Part shown: in pieces, positions 9,593 to 20,706 of the stretch
How the letters are laid out: each line of letters begins with the position of its first letter
Numbering within the stretch: the stretch's first letter is position 1
Origin: Limnohabitans sp. Rim8
GTDB lineage: Bacteria > Pseudomonadota > Gammaproteobacteria > Burkholderiales > Burkholderiaceae_C
Assembly: GCF_945901735.1 (NCBI RefSeq)
Contig: NZ_CAMDLM010000001.1
Span: 124,001 to 188,000 of the forward strand
Length of the DNA: 64,000 nucleotides
Direction of reading: 5' to 3'
Notes under the pieces: model-generated
What the model was told of the DNA's origin: nothing
The model's input: the letters and a program-made list of their open reading frames with translations, nothing else
Databases searched by the model: none
Translations under genes and position numbers: made by a program

Positions 9593-10477
9593 ATGACACA
9601 AGCTTCCCCTCCCCCCCACCGATCCCCCAACCCGCGACCCGAACACCCCCCGAGGGGGCGCGGTCGTTTGAACTTGCCTGGCGTTTTGCCCATCCATGGC
9701 AGGCAACCCTTGCATTGGCTCTATTTGGGATTGAAAGACATCTGCCATTCACCCTGGTTGAGCCTGGCCCACGGCCTGATCATGGCCATGGGTGGTGGGC
9801 TGATGACTTGGCTGGCACACGACCGATTCTGGTTACTGACCGGTGCGGTGTCTGGGTTTTTGGTTGTCGCTCCGGTTTTGGCCACCAGCTTGTACGCCAT
9901 GAGCCGCGCTGTTGAAAGAAACGAAGCTGTGAACCTGCGGCTTTTGTTCAACACCTGGACACAATGGCAAACCCTCCAGAACAACGAACCTGTGAGTTAC
10001 TGGTGCCTGGTGCGTTTTGGTTTGTTGCTGGGCTTGGCGGGAACAGGTTGGGTGATGACTTCGTCGGCCTTGATCTTTTTGCTGGCCCCAGTGCCTGTCC
10101 ATACCCCCATGGATTTCATTCACCACGTGGTCCTCAACCCCGACAGCGACTTGTTTGAACTGTGGCTGATGTTGGGTGGCTTTATGGCTGCACCCGTTTT
10201 TGCCTCCAGTGTGGTGGCGATGCCTTTGCTGCTGGACCGCCAACTCAACACCTTGCAAGCCGTTCTGACCAGCTGGAAGGTGGTCCTGACCCATCCCATG
10301 CCCATGGTGCTGTGGGCGTTTTTGATCATGGGCCTGAGCATGGTGGGCATTTTGAGTTTGTTCATTGGTTTGATCGTGATCGTGCCCATGCTGGGCCACG
10401 CCTCCTGGCATGCCTACCGCGATCTGGTAGACACCCGCGATGTGCCCGAACGCATGCCCCGTCTGGAAACAACGTGA
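9593..10477 (+). CDS. DUF2189-type multi-pass membrane protein
   Basis: Repeated hydrophobic segments; LKDICHSPWLSLAHGLIMA and PMLGHASWHAYRDLV features. Confidence 0.75.
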   Translation: MTQASPPPHRSPNPRPEHPPRGRGRLNLPGVLPIHGRQPLHWLYLGLKDICHSPWLSLAHGLIMAMGGGLMTWLAHDRFWLLTGAVSGFLVVAPVLATSLYAMSRAVERNEAVNLRLLFNTWTQWQTLQNNEPVSYWCLVRFGLLLGLAGTGWVMTSSALIFLLAPVPVHTPMDFIHHVVLNPDSDLFELWLMLGGFMAAPVFASSVVAMPLLLDRQLNTLQAVLTSWKVVLTHPMPMVLWAFLIMGLSMVGILSLFIGLIVIVPMLGHASWHAYRDLVDTRDVPERMPRLETT

Positions 10478-10686
10478 TGTGGGATTTCACAGAAGCGCAG
10501 TTCGCCTGGTTTGGCTTGACCTTTGGCGTGAGCGCTTTCATGCTCTACATGTTGTTCATCGTCTTGCAGCTGGCCTGGGAATCTAAAGCAGGCAAATTTG
10601 GCACCTTTGTCATTTTTCTGGGCTTGGCTTTCGGCATGCTGGGTTTTGTGACCAAAGGGGTCATTCAATGGGTGATTGACAACTGA
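10477..10686 (+). CDS. Small membrane protein (DUF2788-like)
   Basis: MWDFTEAQFAWFGLTFGVSAFMLYMLFIVLQLAWESKAGKFGTFVIFLGLAFGMLGFVTKGVIQW; TGATG overlap with previous gene. Confidence 0.7.
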   Translation: MWDFTEAQFAWFGLTFGVSAFMLYMLFIVLQLAWESKAGKFGTFVIFLGLAFGMLGFVTKGVIQWVIDN

Positions 10687-10706
10687 AAAGCAACTCGGGA
10701 TAAACC

Positions 10707-10862
10707 TGTGGATAAAAATTTCGCAACCAATGACTTATCCACAGCTTGATCCCGTTTTGAAAAGTTGTTCATTTTGGCGTGACAGCACCAAAGCAAGGTC
10801 ACGCACATGCTTGAAAAACAGCCAAGTCCTTGTCCGAGTTAAAAAAAACCGCCTTGTCCACA
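10707..10862. promoter_or_regulatory. DnaA-box cluster upstream of minC
   Basis: TGTGGATAA (10707-10715), TTATCCACA (10735-10743), TTGTCCACA (10854-10862); AT-rich tract follows at ~10889-10925. Confidence 0.6.
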
Positions 10863-10972
10863 ACGCAACCCCGCCCCTACTGCTACGACTATTTAAAGAT
10901 ATAAAACGATAGAGAGATAACAACCAACAAGTGCGCTGTTAAGATTTGTGTCTTTTGCACCCTGACGGCAAC

Positions 10973-11737
10973 ATGGCGATCGCTTCAGAAGACCCTTCCA
11001 ACCCCTGTTACGAGATCAAAAGCGCCGATTTGTCCTCGGTGGCTTTGTTGCTCAAAACCACCGATATCGCAGAGGTTTCAGGGGCTTTGAAGCAACAATT
11101 GGCCGAAAGTCCTGGTTTTTTTAACCAAGATCCCGTGGTGATTGACGTCAGTGCTTTGGCCTTGTTGGACAATGAAACCATTGACCTTGCGCGCTTGATG
11201 GCTGTTTTGCGCGAACACGCACTGGTGCCTTTGGCCATCAAAGGGGCTCCACCTGCACTTTTATACTTGGCCAAGGGGGCGGGCTTGGTTGACGCATCCG
11301 ATGCCCGTATTCGGCGTTCTGTCCCCCTTGCTGAGGCACCAACAGCCCAAGCCCCCCCTGTTGAACAGCTTGCACCACAGCCCACACCCGCTGGCGCCAT
11401 GCGCATTGACAGGCCTCTGCGCTCAGGTCAACAGGTGTATGCCAAAGGGCGCGATCTGATTGTGATGGGCATGGTCAATGCCGGTGCTGAGGTGATTGCC
11501 GATGGCCACATCCATGTTTACGGCACTTTGCGTGGCAAAGCCATTGCGGGTGCCAGAGGCGATGGGGATGCCCAAATTTTTGCCATGGTGATGGAGCCCG
11601 AACTCATTTCCATCGCCGGGGTCTACCGCACCAGCGAAAATCCATTGTCCAAAGATGTTTTGGGCAAACCCGCACAAGTTTCTTTGCAGTCAGGTCCAGA
11701 TGGGGACAAACTGCTGATCACTCCTTTGAAAATATAA
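10973..11737 (+). CDS. minC: Septum site-determining protein MinC
   Basis: C-terminal RSGQQVYAKGRDLIVMGMVNAGAEVIADGHIHVYGTLRGKAIAG; followed by minD, minE. Confidence 0.96.
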   Translation: MAIASEDPSNPCYEIKSADLSSVALLLKTTDIAEVSGALKQQLAESPGFFNQDPVVIDVSALALLDNETIDLARLMAVLREHALVPLAIKGAPPALLYLAKGAGLVDASDARIRRSVPLAEAPTAQAPPVEQLAPQPTPAGAMRIDRPLRSGQQVYAKGRDLIVMGMVNAGAEVIADGHIHVYGTLRGKAIAGARGDGDAQIFAMVMEPELISIAGVYRTSENPLSKDVLGKPAQVSLQSGPDGDKLLITPLKI

Positions 11738-11767
11738 TTTTTTTATTTTGTCCAAGAAAGTTCATCC

Positions 11768-12583
11768 ATGGCAAAAATCGTTGTTGTGACCTCTGGCAAA
11801 GGCGGTGTGGGTAAAACCACGACCAGCGCCAGTTTCGCCACAGGCTTGGCCCTCAAAGGTTTCAAGACCGCTGTCATTGACTTTGATGTGGGCCTGCGCA
11901 ATCTGGACCTGATCATGGGTTGTGAGCGCCGCGTGGTGTATGACCTGATCAACGTGATCCAGGGCGAAGCCAACTTGAACCAAGCCCTCATCAAAGACAA
12001 ACAATGTGACAACTTGTTTGTGTTGGCGGCCTCTCAAACCCGTGACAAAGATGCCTTGTCTCAAGAAGGCGTTGAAAAGGTTTTGAACGACCTGAGTGGC
12101 ATGGGTTTCGAGTACATCGTGTGCGACTCACCTGCAGGAATTGAGACTGGTGCCTTGATGGCCATGCATTTTGCTGACGAGGCCTTGGTGGTGACCAATC
12201 CCGAGGTGTCTTCGGTACGCGATTCAGACCGCATTTTGGGCATGTTGGGGAGTAAAACCAAACGCGCCATTGAAGGCGCTGACCCCATCAAAGAACATTT
12301 GCTGATCACTCGCTACAACCCCAACCGGGTCGAAGAGGGGCAGATGCTGTCGCTGCAAGATATCCAGGACATCTTGCGCATCAAGTTGTTGGGCGTGATT
12401 CCCGAAAGCGAAAACGTGTTGCAAGCCTCCAACCAAGGCACACCCGCGATCCATATGGCCAACAGCGATGTGTCTGAGGCTTACAAAGACGTGATCGATC
12501 GTTTTTTGGGCGAAGACAAGCCTATGCGTTTCACCGAAGCTGAAAAACCCGGTTTTTTCAAACGTTTGTTTGGAGGCAAGTGA
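11768..12583 (+). CDS. minD: Septum site-determining ATPase MinD
   Basis: MAKIVVVTSGKGGVGKTTTSAS deviant Walker A; C-terminal amphipathic FFKRLFGGK. Confidence 0.98.
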   Translation: MAKIVVVTSGKGGVGKTTTSASFATGLALKGFKTAVIDFDVGLRNLDLIMGCERRVVYDLINVIQGEANLNQALIKDKQCDNLFVLAASQTRDKDALSQEGVEKVLNDLSGMGFEYIVCDSPAGIETGALMAMHFADEALVVTNPEVSSVRDSDRILGMLGSKTKRAIEGADPIKEHLLITRYNPNRVEEGQMLSLQDIQDILRIKLLGVIPESENVLQASNQGTPAIHMANSDVSEAYKDVIDRFLGEDKPMRFTEAEKPGFFKRLFGGK

Positions 12584-12586
12584 ACC

Positions 12587-12847
12587 ATGTCGTTTCTTTC
12601 CTTCCTCTTGGGCGAAAAGAAGAAAACTGCCAGTGTGGCCAAAGAGCGCCTGCAAATCATCCTGGCACACGAGCGCAGTGGCCGCAATGCAGCCGAGCCC
12701 GATTACCTGCCTGATTTGCAGCGTGAACTGGTGGCGGTGATCAGCAAGTACATCAAGATCAACCCCAACGACATCAAAGTCAATTTGGAGCGTCAGGACA
12801 ACCTTGAAGTGCTGGAAGTCAAAATCGAATTGCCCGATTCACGTTAA
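12587..12847 (+). CDS. minE: Cell division topological specificity factor MinE
   Basis: [30 protein letters not shown]. Confidence 0.97.
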   Translation: MSFLSFLLGEKKKTASVAKERLQIILAHERSGRNAAEPDYLPDLQRELVAVISKYIKINPNDIKVNLERQDNLEVLEVKIELPDSR

Positions 12848-12907
12848 GCTTTTTTTGCCGTCTTTTGAGACATTATTCGCATGTCTCCGATGCGGTGTCT
12901 TCAGATG

Positions 12908-12940
12908 CCATGGCCCCTTGATTGGGGCCATGGTTTTTTT
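12908..12940 (+). terminator. Rho-independent terminator after minCDE
   Basis: CCATGGCCCC-TTGATT-GGGGCCATGG-TTTTTTT. Confidence 0.9.
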
Positions 12941-15900
12941 ATGGCTGGTCTAAAGACACCCACAAGGAACGTGCTGCGCGGATATTGCGTTCTTTGACGT
13001 GTCCGTAGCCTTTGATGTTTTCTGGCACTTGGGCCACTTTGACCGCATGTGCATGGGTTTGTTCTGACAGCTGCGTCAAGTGGCGCTCGATGTGCGCCAT
13101 GTACTCGCGAATCAGGGCACGCTCTGTCTGACGTTCTTCGGTTTTGCCAAAGAAGTCCAGTTTGGTGCCGCGCAAACCCTTGAGTTTGGCCAGTACCTTG
13201 AACCCCGTGAGCATGATGGGGCCGAACTTTCTTTTGACCAATTCACCTTGGCTGTTGCGCTTGGACCAAAGCGGCGGGGCCAAGTGGTAGTGCACTTTGA
13301 AGTCGCCCTCAAAACTGTTTTGAATGCGTTCCATGAATCCCGTTTGCGTGTGCAAACGGGCCACTTCGTATTCGTCTTTGTAGGCCATCAAACGGTACAG
13401 TTGACGCGCTACGGTTTCGCTCAACAGTGTTTTACCCAAAGGCGCTTCGGTGGTTTGCACGCGGCCCACGATGCTTTGGTAAAGCTGGGCATAAGCCGCG
13501 TCTTGGTAATCGGTCAATCGGGCCATGCGGTCGGCGATGAGGTCGTTCAAAGACTCGCGCTTTTTGAACTGGATCACTTGCACGGGCTGCAAGGTTTTCA
13601 TCAACGCGTCGAGTTGGTGCGCCGCGTGACGGCCCCACTCGAAAGCGGCCAAGTTGTTTTTGACCTGCACATCGTTGAGCTCAATGGCCCGCACCAAAGA
13701 CTCGCGATGCAAGGGCACCCAGCCTTTTTGCCAAGCGTAGCCCAGCAGCATGGGGTTCACATAAATGGTGTCGCCCATGAGTTGTTTGGCCAGGGTATCG
13801 GCATCAAAAGCGCCAACGCCCGACACGCCAACTTGCGCCGAAATTTCGGCCACACATTGATCAGCTGGGTTTTGCCAATTGCCATTTTTCACAAAAGCAG
13901 CGGTGGGTGTGCTGTTGCTGTTCAGGGCCACATGGGTGCGGCCTGCACGCATGCGTACCGTGGTTTCTTTGGAAGCACTGACGATGGGGTCGCAGCCGAT
14001 GATCAGGTCGGCAGCGGCCATGCTGACGCGAGTGGTGCGGATTTCGTCTTGGGTGTTAGCAACCAAAATGTGGCTCCAAGTGGCTCCGCCTTTTTGGGCC
14101 AGACCGGCGGAGTCTTGTGTGACGATGCCTTTGCCCTCCATGTGCGCGGCCATACCGAGCAGCTGGCCAATGGTGATGACGCCTGTGCCCCCAACACCGG
14201 CCACGACCATGCCCCAGGGTTGGTTGATGAGGGGCAGTTCGGGCTCGGGCAACGCACCCAACGTGGCAGGGTTTGGGGCTGAGCTGGTGGACGTGGCTTT
14301 CTTTTTGAAGGTGCCGCCCTCCACCGTGACAAAGCTCGGGCAAAAGCCCTTGAGGCAACTGGTGTCCTTGTTGCAGGTGCTTTGGTTGATGGCGCGTTTG
14401 CGTCCCAAAGGGGTTTCAAGTGGTTCGACCGACAAGCAGTTGGACTGCACGCTGCAATCGCCGCAGCCTTCGCAGACTTCTTCGTTGATCATCACGCGCA
14501 CAGCCGGGTCGACCAGGGTGCCTCGCTTGCGGCGGCGGCGTTTTTCGGTGGCGCAGGTCTGGTCGTAAATGATGACGGATGTGCCTTTGATTTCTCGCAT
14601 TTCACGTTGAATGCGGTCGAGCTCGTCGCGGTGGAATACACGCACGCCTTCGACCAAAGCCACGCCCTCGTATTTCTCGGGTTCGTCCGTCACGACCACG
14701 ATGCGTTGCGCACCTTCGGCCTTCATGCTCATGGCGATCTGCACCACGCTGTGGCCTTCAGACCGTTCGCCCACGGGTTGGCCGCCTGTCATGGCGACGG
14801 CGTCGTTGTACAAAATCTTGTAGGTGATGTTCACACCCGAAGCCACGCTCTGGCGCACGGCCAAAATGCCGCTGTGAAAATAAGTGCCATCGCCGATGTT
14901 GGCAAAAATATGCTGGTCAGTGCAAAAGGGCTGTTGGCCGCTCCAGGGCACGCCTTCGCCACCCATTTGGGTGAAGCCCGTGGTGCTGCGGTCCATCCAG
15001 AGGCTCATGAAATGGCAACCAATCCCGGCCATGGCGCGTGAGCCTTCGGGCACCTTGGTGGAGGTGTTGTGTGGACAGCCTGAGCAGAACCAGGGGGTGC
15101 GTTCGGCAGCCGCACCCAAGGTCAGCGTTTGCAAGGATTTTTCTTTGGCGTCCAACACGGCCAGGTGCGCGTCGAGGCGGGCGGTGGTGTCGGCATCCAC
15201 GCCCAGCTTTTTCAACCGCTTGGCAATGGCCCGTGCAATCAACGCGGGTGTCAGGTCGGCATTGGCCCGCAGCAAGGTGCGCTGTGTCGGATTGGGTGTC
15301 GACCATTCGCCGCCCGAGGTGTCGCCATCGGCTTCGTCGAATTTGCCCACGATGGTGGGGCGCACATCGTCGCGCCAGTTGTACAGCTCTTCCTTGAGTT
15401 GGTATTCGATGACTTGGCGTTTTTCTTCGACCACCAAAATCTCGCGCAGACCAGTGGCAAATTCGCGGGTGGTGTGCGCTTCGAGCGGCCAGACCACGCC
15501 CACTTTGTGCACCCGTATGCCCAGGCGTTGGCAGGTGGCGTCATCCAGTCCCAGATCGAGCAGGGCCTGGCGCGTGTCGTTGAAGGCCTTGCCGCTGGCG
15601 ATCAGGCCAAAGCGATCGTTGGGGCCCTGGATGACGTTGTGGTTGAGCTTGTTGGCGCGGATGTAGGCCAGTGCGGCGTACCACTTGTAGTCAAACAAAC
15701 GAGCCTCTTGTTCCAGCGCAGTATCGGGCCAGCGGATGTGCACGCCGCCGGGCGGCATCACAAATTCTGGCAAGACGATCTGCACGCGCTCGGGGTCGAT
15801 GTGGGCCGTCGCACTGGACTCGACGATCTCTTGAATCGTCTTCATGCCCGACCAGATGCCGGCAAAGCGGCTGAGCGCGAGGGCGTGCAGGCCTTGGTCG

Positions 15901-16475
15901 AGGATGTCTTGTACGCTGGCCGGGAAAAACACGGGCAGGCCGCAGGCCTTGAAGATGTGGTCGCTTTGGTGCGCGGCGGTGGAACTTTTGGCCACATGGT
16001 CATCGCCCGCTACCGCCAGCACGCCGCCCCAAGGCGTGGTGCCGGCCATGTTGGCGTGTTTGAACACGTCTGAGCAGCGGTCCACGCCGGGGCCTTTGCC
16101 GTACCAGATGCCGAACACGCCATCAAATTTGTTGGTGCCCGGCGGTGCAAAACCCAGTTGCTGCGTGCCCCACAACGCGGTGGCGGCCAGCTCTTCGTTC
16201 ACGCCGGGTTGGAACACGATGTGCTGAGCTTTCAGGTGGTCTTTGGCCTTCCACAGTGACTGGTCGTAGCTGCCCAGTGGCGAGCCCCGGTAACCGCTGA
16301 TGAAGCCCGCCGTGTTTTTGCCTTGCAGTGCGTCGCGCTGGCGCTGCAGCATGGGCAGTTTGACCAAGGCCTGCACACCGCTCATGAAGGCGCGACCCAC
16401 ATCCAAGCTGTATTTGTCGTCCAGCGTCACGGTCTCCAGCGCTTGGCGAATCGATTCGGGCAAAGGGGCGTTCAT
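12939..16475 (-). CDS. Fused indolepyruvate:ferredoxin oxidoreductase family protein
   Basis: ~1178 aa; GCPHNTS, GIGCHFM, GGEGVPWSG; ferredoxin-like CEGCGDCSVQSNCLS; gamma-domain VAGVGGTGVITIGQLLG. Confidence 0.92.
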   Translation of the reverse strand: MNAPLPESIRQALETVTLDDKYSLDVGRAFMSGVQALVKLPMLQRQRDALQGKNTAGFISGYRGSPLGSYDQSLWKAKDHLKAQHIVFQPGVNEELAATALWGTQQLGFAPPGTNKFDGVFGIWYGKGPGVDRCSDVFKHANMAGTTPWGGVLAVAGDDHVAKSSTAAHQSDHIFKACGLPVFFPASVQDILDQGLHALALSRFAGIWSGMKTIQEIVESSATAHIDPERVQIVLPEFVMPPGGVHIRWPDTALEQEARLFDYKWYAALAYIRANKLNHNVIQGPNDRFGLIASGKAFNDTRQALLDLGLDDATCQRLGIRVHKVGVVWPLEAHTTREFATGLREILVVEEKRQVIEYQLKEELYNWRDDVRPTIVGKFDEADGDTSGGEWSTPNPTQRTLLRANADLTPALIARAIAKRLKKLGVDADTTARLDAHLAVLDAKEKSLQTLTLGAAAERTPWFCSGCPHNTSTKVPEGSRAMAGIGCHFMSLWMDRSTTGFTQMGGEGVPWSGQQPFCTDQHIFANIGDGTYFHSGILAVRQSVASGVNITYKILYNDAVAMTGGQPVGERSEGHSVVQIAMSMKAEGAQRIVVVTDEPEKYEGVALVEGVRVFHRDELDRIQREMREIKGTSVIIYDQTCATEKRRRRKRGTLVDPAVRVMINEEVCEGCGDCSVQSNCLSVEPLETPLGRKRAINQSTCNKDTSCLKGFCPSFVTVEGGTFKKKATSTSSAPNPATLGALPEPELPLINQPWGMVVAGVGGTGVITIGQLLGMAAHMEGKGIVTQDSAGLAQKGGATWSHILVANTQDEIRTTRVSMAAADLIIGCDPIVSASKETTVRMRAGRTHVALNSNSTPTAAFVKNGNWQNPADQCVAEISAQVGVSGVGAFDADTLAKQLMGDTIYVNPMLLGYAWQKGWVPLHRESLVRAIELNDVQVKNNLAAFEWGRHAAHQLDALMKTLQPVQVIQFKKRESLNDLIADRMARLTDYQDAAYAQLYQSIVGRVQTTEAPLGKTLLSETVARQLYRLMAYKDEYEVARLHTQTGFMERIQNSFEGDFKVHYHLAPPLWSKRNSQGELVKRKFGPIMLTGFKVLAKLKGLRGTKLDFFGKTEERQTERALIREYMAHIERHLTQLSEQTHAHAVKVAQVPENIKGYGHVKERNIRAARSLWVSLDQP

Positions 16476-16594
16476 GGTCTGTCCTGCGACTGATATGGAA
16501 AGCACAGTGTAGAGCGGGCTTGCCGACAAGTGCTTGCTTTCGGCGACAGGATTTGCCCTATGATTTGAAAGGATCTTGCGCAAAGAGGCTTATT

Positions 16595-17071
16595 TTGGAA
16601 ACACTGGACAAATTTGATTGGGCGATATTGAATGAACTGCAAACCAATGGCCGCCTGACCAATGCCGAACTTGCGCAGCGCGTGGGCTTGTCTGCTGCGC
16701 CGTGCTGGCGACGGGTGCGGGCGCTCGAAGAGTCTGGGGTCATCCAAGGCTACCGCGCCGAGATCGACCGGCAGAAGGTGGGCTTGGATGTGTTGGCCTT
16801 TGTGCGGCTGGACGCGGAGCGCAACCGGGGCGATGTGACGCGTCAATTGGAAGATGCGATCCTCAAAATCCCCGAAGTGGTGTCTTGCCATTACATCAGC
16901 GGCACCGGCACCTTTGAGTTGCAGGTGGTCAGCAAGGACCTGAACACCTTCAGCCAGTTTGCGCGGGATGTGTTGCTCAATCTCCCCAATGTGAAAGACC
17001 TGCACACCAGTTTTTCACTGGGCGAGGTCAAGGCCGCGGGGGCCTTGCCTTTGCAGGGGTACAAAGGATGA
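16595..17071 (+). CDS. Lrp/AsnC family transcriptional regulator (TTG start proposed)
   Basis: ETLDKFDWAILNELQTNGRLTNAELAQRVGLSAAPCWRRVRALEESGVIQGYRAEID. Confidence 0.92.
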   Translation: METLDKFDWAILNELQTNGRLTNAELAQRVGLSAAPCWRRVRALEESGVIQGYRAEIDRQKVGLDVLAFVRLDAERNRGDVTRQLEDAILKIPEVVSCHYISGTGTFELQVVSKDLNTFSQFARDVLLNLPNVKDLHTSFSLGEVKAAGALPLQGYKG

Positions 17072-18382
17072 TCAGGGGTACAAACCCCGCAATTCCCGCG
17101 CTTGCAAGATGCGCGTGCAAGCCACAATGAAAGTGGCCGTGCGCAGACTCACCTGGTTTTCGTCAGCGACCTGCCAGATGGCCGCAAAAGCTTCGCGCAT
17201 GATGCGCACCAGGCGGGCGTTGATGTCGTCTTCGCTCCAAAAGAAGCTTGAGAAATCCTGCACCCATTCGAAGTAACTCACCGTCACACCGCCAGCGTTG
17301 GCGATCACATCGGGCACGACCAGAATGCCCCGCTCGTGCAGGATGTCGTCTGCCTCGGGTGTGGTGGGGCCGTTGGCCCCTTCGATCACCATGCGGGCCC
17401 GAATTTGATGGGCGTTTTCTGCGGTGATTTGTTGCTCCAGCGCGGCCGGGATCAGGATGTCGCAATCCACGCCCCAGAACTGCTCATCGGGCAGGACCTC
17501 TGCATTTTCAAAACCCTGGACGCTGCCATGCTCGTCGACATGTTTCAGAAGGTTGGGCACATCGAGTCCAGATGCGTTGTAAACCGTGCCGCCATGGTCT
17601 TGCACCGCGACCACTGTGGCTCCGGCTTGGGCCAACAGCTTGGCTGCGATACCGCCCACATTGCCAAAGCCTTGCACGGCGATTTTGGCTTTTGTGATGT
17701 CCAGTCCGATGTGCTGAGCGGCTTCTTGGCCCACGGTGTAAACGCCACGCCCGGTGGCTTCACGTCGGCCCAATGAGCCGCCCAGAGCAATCGGCTTGCC
17801 GGTGACTACGCCTGAGGCCGTGGCGCCTTCGTTCATCGAGTAGGTGTCCATCATCCAAGCCATGATTTGCTCGTTGGTGTTCACGTCTGGGGCCGGGATG
17901 TCTTTGGTGGGGCCAATGATGATGCCGATCTCGCTGGTGTAGCGGCGTGTCAGGCGTTCCAGCTCGCCGCGAGACAAGGTTTTGGGGTCGACGCGAATGC
18001 CGCCTTTGGCTCCGCCAAAAGGCAGGTTGACGGCGGCGTTTTTGACCGACATCCATGCCGACAGCGCCATGACTTCCGACAGCGTCACACCCTGGTGAAA
18101 GCGCACGCCGCCTTTGCCAGGTCCACGGCTCGTGTTGTGTTGCACGCGGTAGCCCTCAAAGTGGGCCATGGTGCCGTTGTCCAACTCAATGGGCACGTCC
18201 ACGATCAGGGCACGCTTGGGGCGTTTGAGGGTTTCAACCCAGCGCGACAAGCTGCCCAGATAGGGCGTGACCCGGTCGACTTGCTGAAGATAAATGCCCC
18301 AGGGGCCGTGATGCTCGGGATTCAGGTAAGAGGGCAGAGCGTGCTGGCTTGTGGCCTTGGCGCTTGCGGCAGGGATGGACAT
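17072..18382 (-). CDS. gdhA: Glu/Leu/Phe/Val dehydrogenase (glutamate dehydrogenase)
   Basis: [41 protein letters not shown]; Rossmann GFGNVGG. Confidence 0.94.
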   Translation of the reverse strand: MSIPAASAKATSQHALPSYLNPEHHGPWGIYLQQVDRVTPYLGSLSRWVETLKRPKRALIVDVPIELDNGTMAHFEGYRVQHNTSRGPGKGGVRFHQGVTLSEVMALSAWMSVKNAAVNLPFGGAKGGIRVDPKTLSRGELERLTRRYTSEIGIIIGPTKDIPAPDVNTNEQIMAWMMDTYSMNEGATASGVVTGKPIALGGSLGRREATGRGVYTVGQEAAQHIGLDITKAKIAVQGFGNVGGIAAKLLAQAGATVVAVQDHGGTVYNASGLDVPNLLKHVDEHGSVQGFENAEVLPDEQFWGVDCDILIPAALEQQITAENAHQIRARMVIEGANGPTTPEADDILHERGILVVPDVIANAGGVTVSYFEWVQDFSSFFWSEDDINARLVRIMREAFAAIWQVADENQVSLRTATFIVACTRILQARELRGLYP

Positions 18383-18544
18383 GTGATGTTGCCTTTCTTG
18401 AAACTGACGGTTTGTCAGCGGTCCAAATGGTAGGAGGACACGGCTTTGCTGTCCAAGGCCGCTTGGCTGTTGATCCATGCATTTGGCGCATAACATGGTC
18501 TGTGAGGCGCAGATTCATCCATGTCGCTTTACGAAACGATGGTC

Positions 18545-18609
18545 GTCGGACCCCAAAGGCCCGACCGACGAGGGATTGGTCTTTGTTGGTCGTGCCTTTA
18601 GGTCCGACA
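18545..18609. repeat. Palindromic intergenic repeat, family 1 (copy C)
   Basis: GTCGGACCCCAAAGGCCCGACCGACGA ... TTGTTGGTCGTGCCTTTAGGTCCGAC hairpin. Confidence 0.78.
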
Positions 18610-18723
18610 GGTGGGGTGGTTGACCCTACCTGTAAAATCAGCAACTTCAGCCGACCCCGTGGCAGGGTGGCTCCATGGCGCTGGTGGCGTTCATTTATGG
18701 GCCTCGATGCGAGGCAGACCAAC

Positions 18724-20706
18724 ATGCTTTACCCTCAAGAATTCGATGTGATCGTGGTCGGTGGCGGCCATGCCGGAACCGAAGCCGCCTTGGCCTCGGC
18801 CCGCATGGGCTGCAAAACCTTGCTTTTGACGCACAACATCGAGACGATGGGCCAGATGAGTTGCAACCCGTCGATTGGCGGTATTGGCAAAGGCCATTTG
18901 GTCAAAGAGGTGGACGCGATGGGCGGTGCCATGGCGCTGGCCACCGACGAAGGCGGTATCCAGTTCCGCATCCTCAACAGCTCCAAAGGCCCGGCCGTGC
19001 GCGCCACCCGCGCCCAGGCCGACCGGATTTTGTACAAAGCCGCCATCCGCCGCATGCTCGAAAACCAGCCCAACTTGTGGCTGTTCCAGCAAGCCGTAGA
19101 CGACCTGATGGTGGAAGGTGACCGGGTGGTGGGGGCTGTCACGCAGGTGGGCATCCGCTTCCGTTCGCGCACGGTGGTGTTGACCGCCGGCACGTTTTTG
19201 GATGGCAAGATCCATGTGGGTTTGCAAAACTATGCGGCGGGTCGTGCGGGCGATCCCCCGGCCGTCAGCCTGTCGGCGCGCCTGAAAGAACTGAAGCTAC
19301 CACAAGGGCGTTTGAAGACCGGCACGCCCCCGCGCCTGGATGGCCGCACCATCGACTTTGCCAAGTGCGCCGAGCAACCTGGCGATGGTGTGCCTGGTGG
19401 CATGAACCCCGAGGGGGGAGTGCCGGTGTTCAGCTTCATGGGTCAGGCCGACATGCACCCGCAGCAAATGCCGTGCTGGATCACGCACACCAACGAGCGC
19501 ACGCACGAGATCATCCGCTCCGGCTTTGACCGCAGCCCCATGTTCACCGGCAAGATCGAGGGCGTGGGCCCGCGCTATTGCCCGAGTGTGGAAGACAAGG
19601 TCAACCGCTTTGCAGACAAAGACAGCCACCAGATTTTTCTGGAACCCGAAGGCCTGACCACCCATGAGTACTACCCCAATGGTATCTCGACCAGTTTGCC
19701 GTTTGACATCCAGTACGAGCTGGTGCGCTCGATGAAGGGGCTGGAGAATTGCCACATTCTTCGGCCCGGCTACGCCATCGAATACGACTTTTTTGACCCC
19801 CGCTCACTGAAGAACAGCTTCGAGACGCGGCAGATCAACGGTTTGTTTTTTGCGGGGCAGATCAACGGCACCACAGGTTACGAAGAAGCTGCTGCTCAGG
19901 GTTTGTTTGCCGGCATCAACGCGGCGCTTCAATGCCGGGGCGAAGCCGCCTGGTTGCCCGCGCGCGACCAAGCTTACTTGGGTGTGTTGGTGGACGACTT
20001 GGTCACACAAGGCGTGACCGAGCCTTACCGCATGTTCACCAGCCGGGCTGAGTTCCGCCTGCAGCTGCGCGAAGACAATGCCGACGCGCGCTTGACCGAA
20101 GTGGGGCGACAAATGGGCTTGGTCGATGACGCCCGCTGGGACGCGTTCAGCCGCAAGCGCGATGCTGTTTCACGTGAAACAGAGCGCCTGAAATCGGTTT
20201 GGGTGAACCCGCGCAACTTGCCGGCCGCCGAGTCAGAGCGGGTGTTGGGCAAGGCCATTGAGCACGAGCACAACTTGTTCGATTTGTTGCGGCGACCCAA
20301 TGTGACCTACCCTGCCCTCATGACTTTGGACAATGGCCGCATGGCCAGCGCCGATGTTTCACGTGAAACGCTGGGTGACTTGAGCGCCCCGGTGATCGAG
20401 CAGGTAGAGATTGCAGCCAAGTACTCGGGTTATATTGACCGCCAAAAGGGCGAGGTGGAGCGGGCTGCTTTTTACGAACACCTGCGTTTGCCCGAAGCCC
20501 TTGACTACCTGCAGGTCTCGGCCTTGTCGATCGAAGCCCGGCAAAAGCTGGCCAAACACCGGCCTGAAACTTTGGGTCAAGCCTCGCGCATTTCGGGCAT
20601 CACGCCTGCCAGCGTGTCTCTGCTGTTGATCCACTTGAAAAAGGGTGGTTTCAAGGGCTTCATGCAAACCGCCGATGATCGCGCTGAGGTGGGCGCGCAG
20701 GCATGA
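18724..20706 (+). CDS. mnmG: tRNA uridine-5-carboxymethylaminomethyl modification enzyme MnmG
   Basis: [23 protein letters not shown]; full-length GidA pattern. Confidence 0.98.
   Translation: MLYPQEFDVIVVGGGHAGTEAALASARMGCKTLLLTHNIETMGQMSCNPSIGGIGKGHLVKEVDAMGGAMALATDEGGIQFRILNSSKGPAVRATRAQADRILYKAAIRRMLENQPNLWLFQQAVDDLMVEGDRVVGAVTQVGIRFRSRTVVLTAGTFLDGKIHVGLQNYAAGRAGDPPAVSLSARLKELKLPQGRLKTGTPPRLDGRTIDFAKCAEQPGDGVPGGMNPEGGVPVFSFMGQADMHPQQMPCWITHTNERTHEIIRSGFDRSPMFTGKIEGVGPRYCPSVEDKVNRFADKDSHQIFLEPEGLTTHEYYPNGISTSLPFDIQYELVRSMKGLENCHILRPGYAIEYDFFDPRSLKNSFETRQINGLFFAGQINGTTGYEEAAAQGLFAGINAALQCRGEAAWLPARDQAYLGVLVDDLVTQGVTEPYRMFTSRAEFRLQLREDNADARLTEVGRQMGLVDDARWDAFSRKRDAVSRETERLKSVWVNPRNLPAAESERVLGKAIEHEHNLFDLLRRPNVTYPALMTLDNGRMASADVSRETLGDLSAPVIEQVEIAAKYSGYIDRQKGEVERAAFYEHLRLPEALDYLQVSALSIEARQKLAKHRPETLGQASRISGITPASVSLLLIHLKKGGFKGFMQTADDRAEVGAQA
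20166..20181. promoter_or_regulatory. parS: parS site (in mnmG)
   Basis: TGTTTCACGTGAAACA, perfect consensus. Confidence 0.95.
20355..20370. promoter_or_regulatory. parS: parS site (in mnmG)
   Basis: TGTTTCACGTGAAACG, one mismatch to consensus. Confidence 0.9.

Noticed and set aside
10690-10930. Calling this region oriC outright
   Set aside because: Only three DnaA boxes, no dnaA/dnaN/gyrB in the window; kept only as a DnaA-box cluster.
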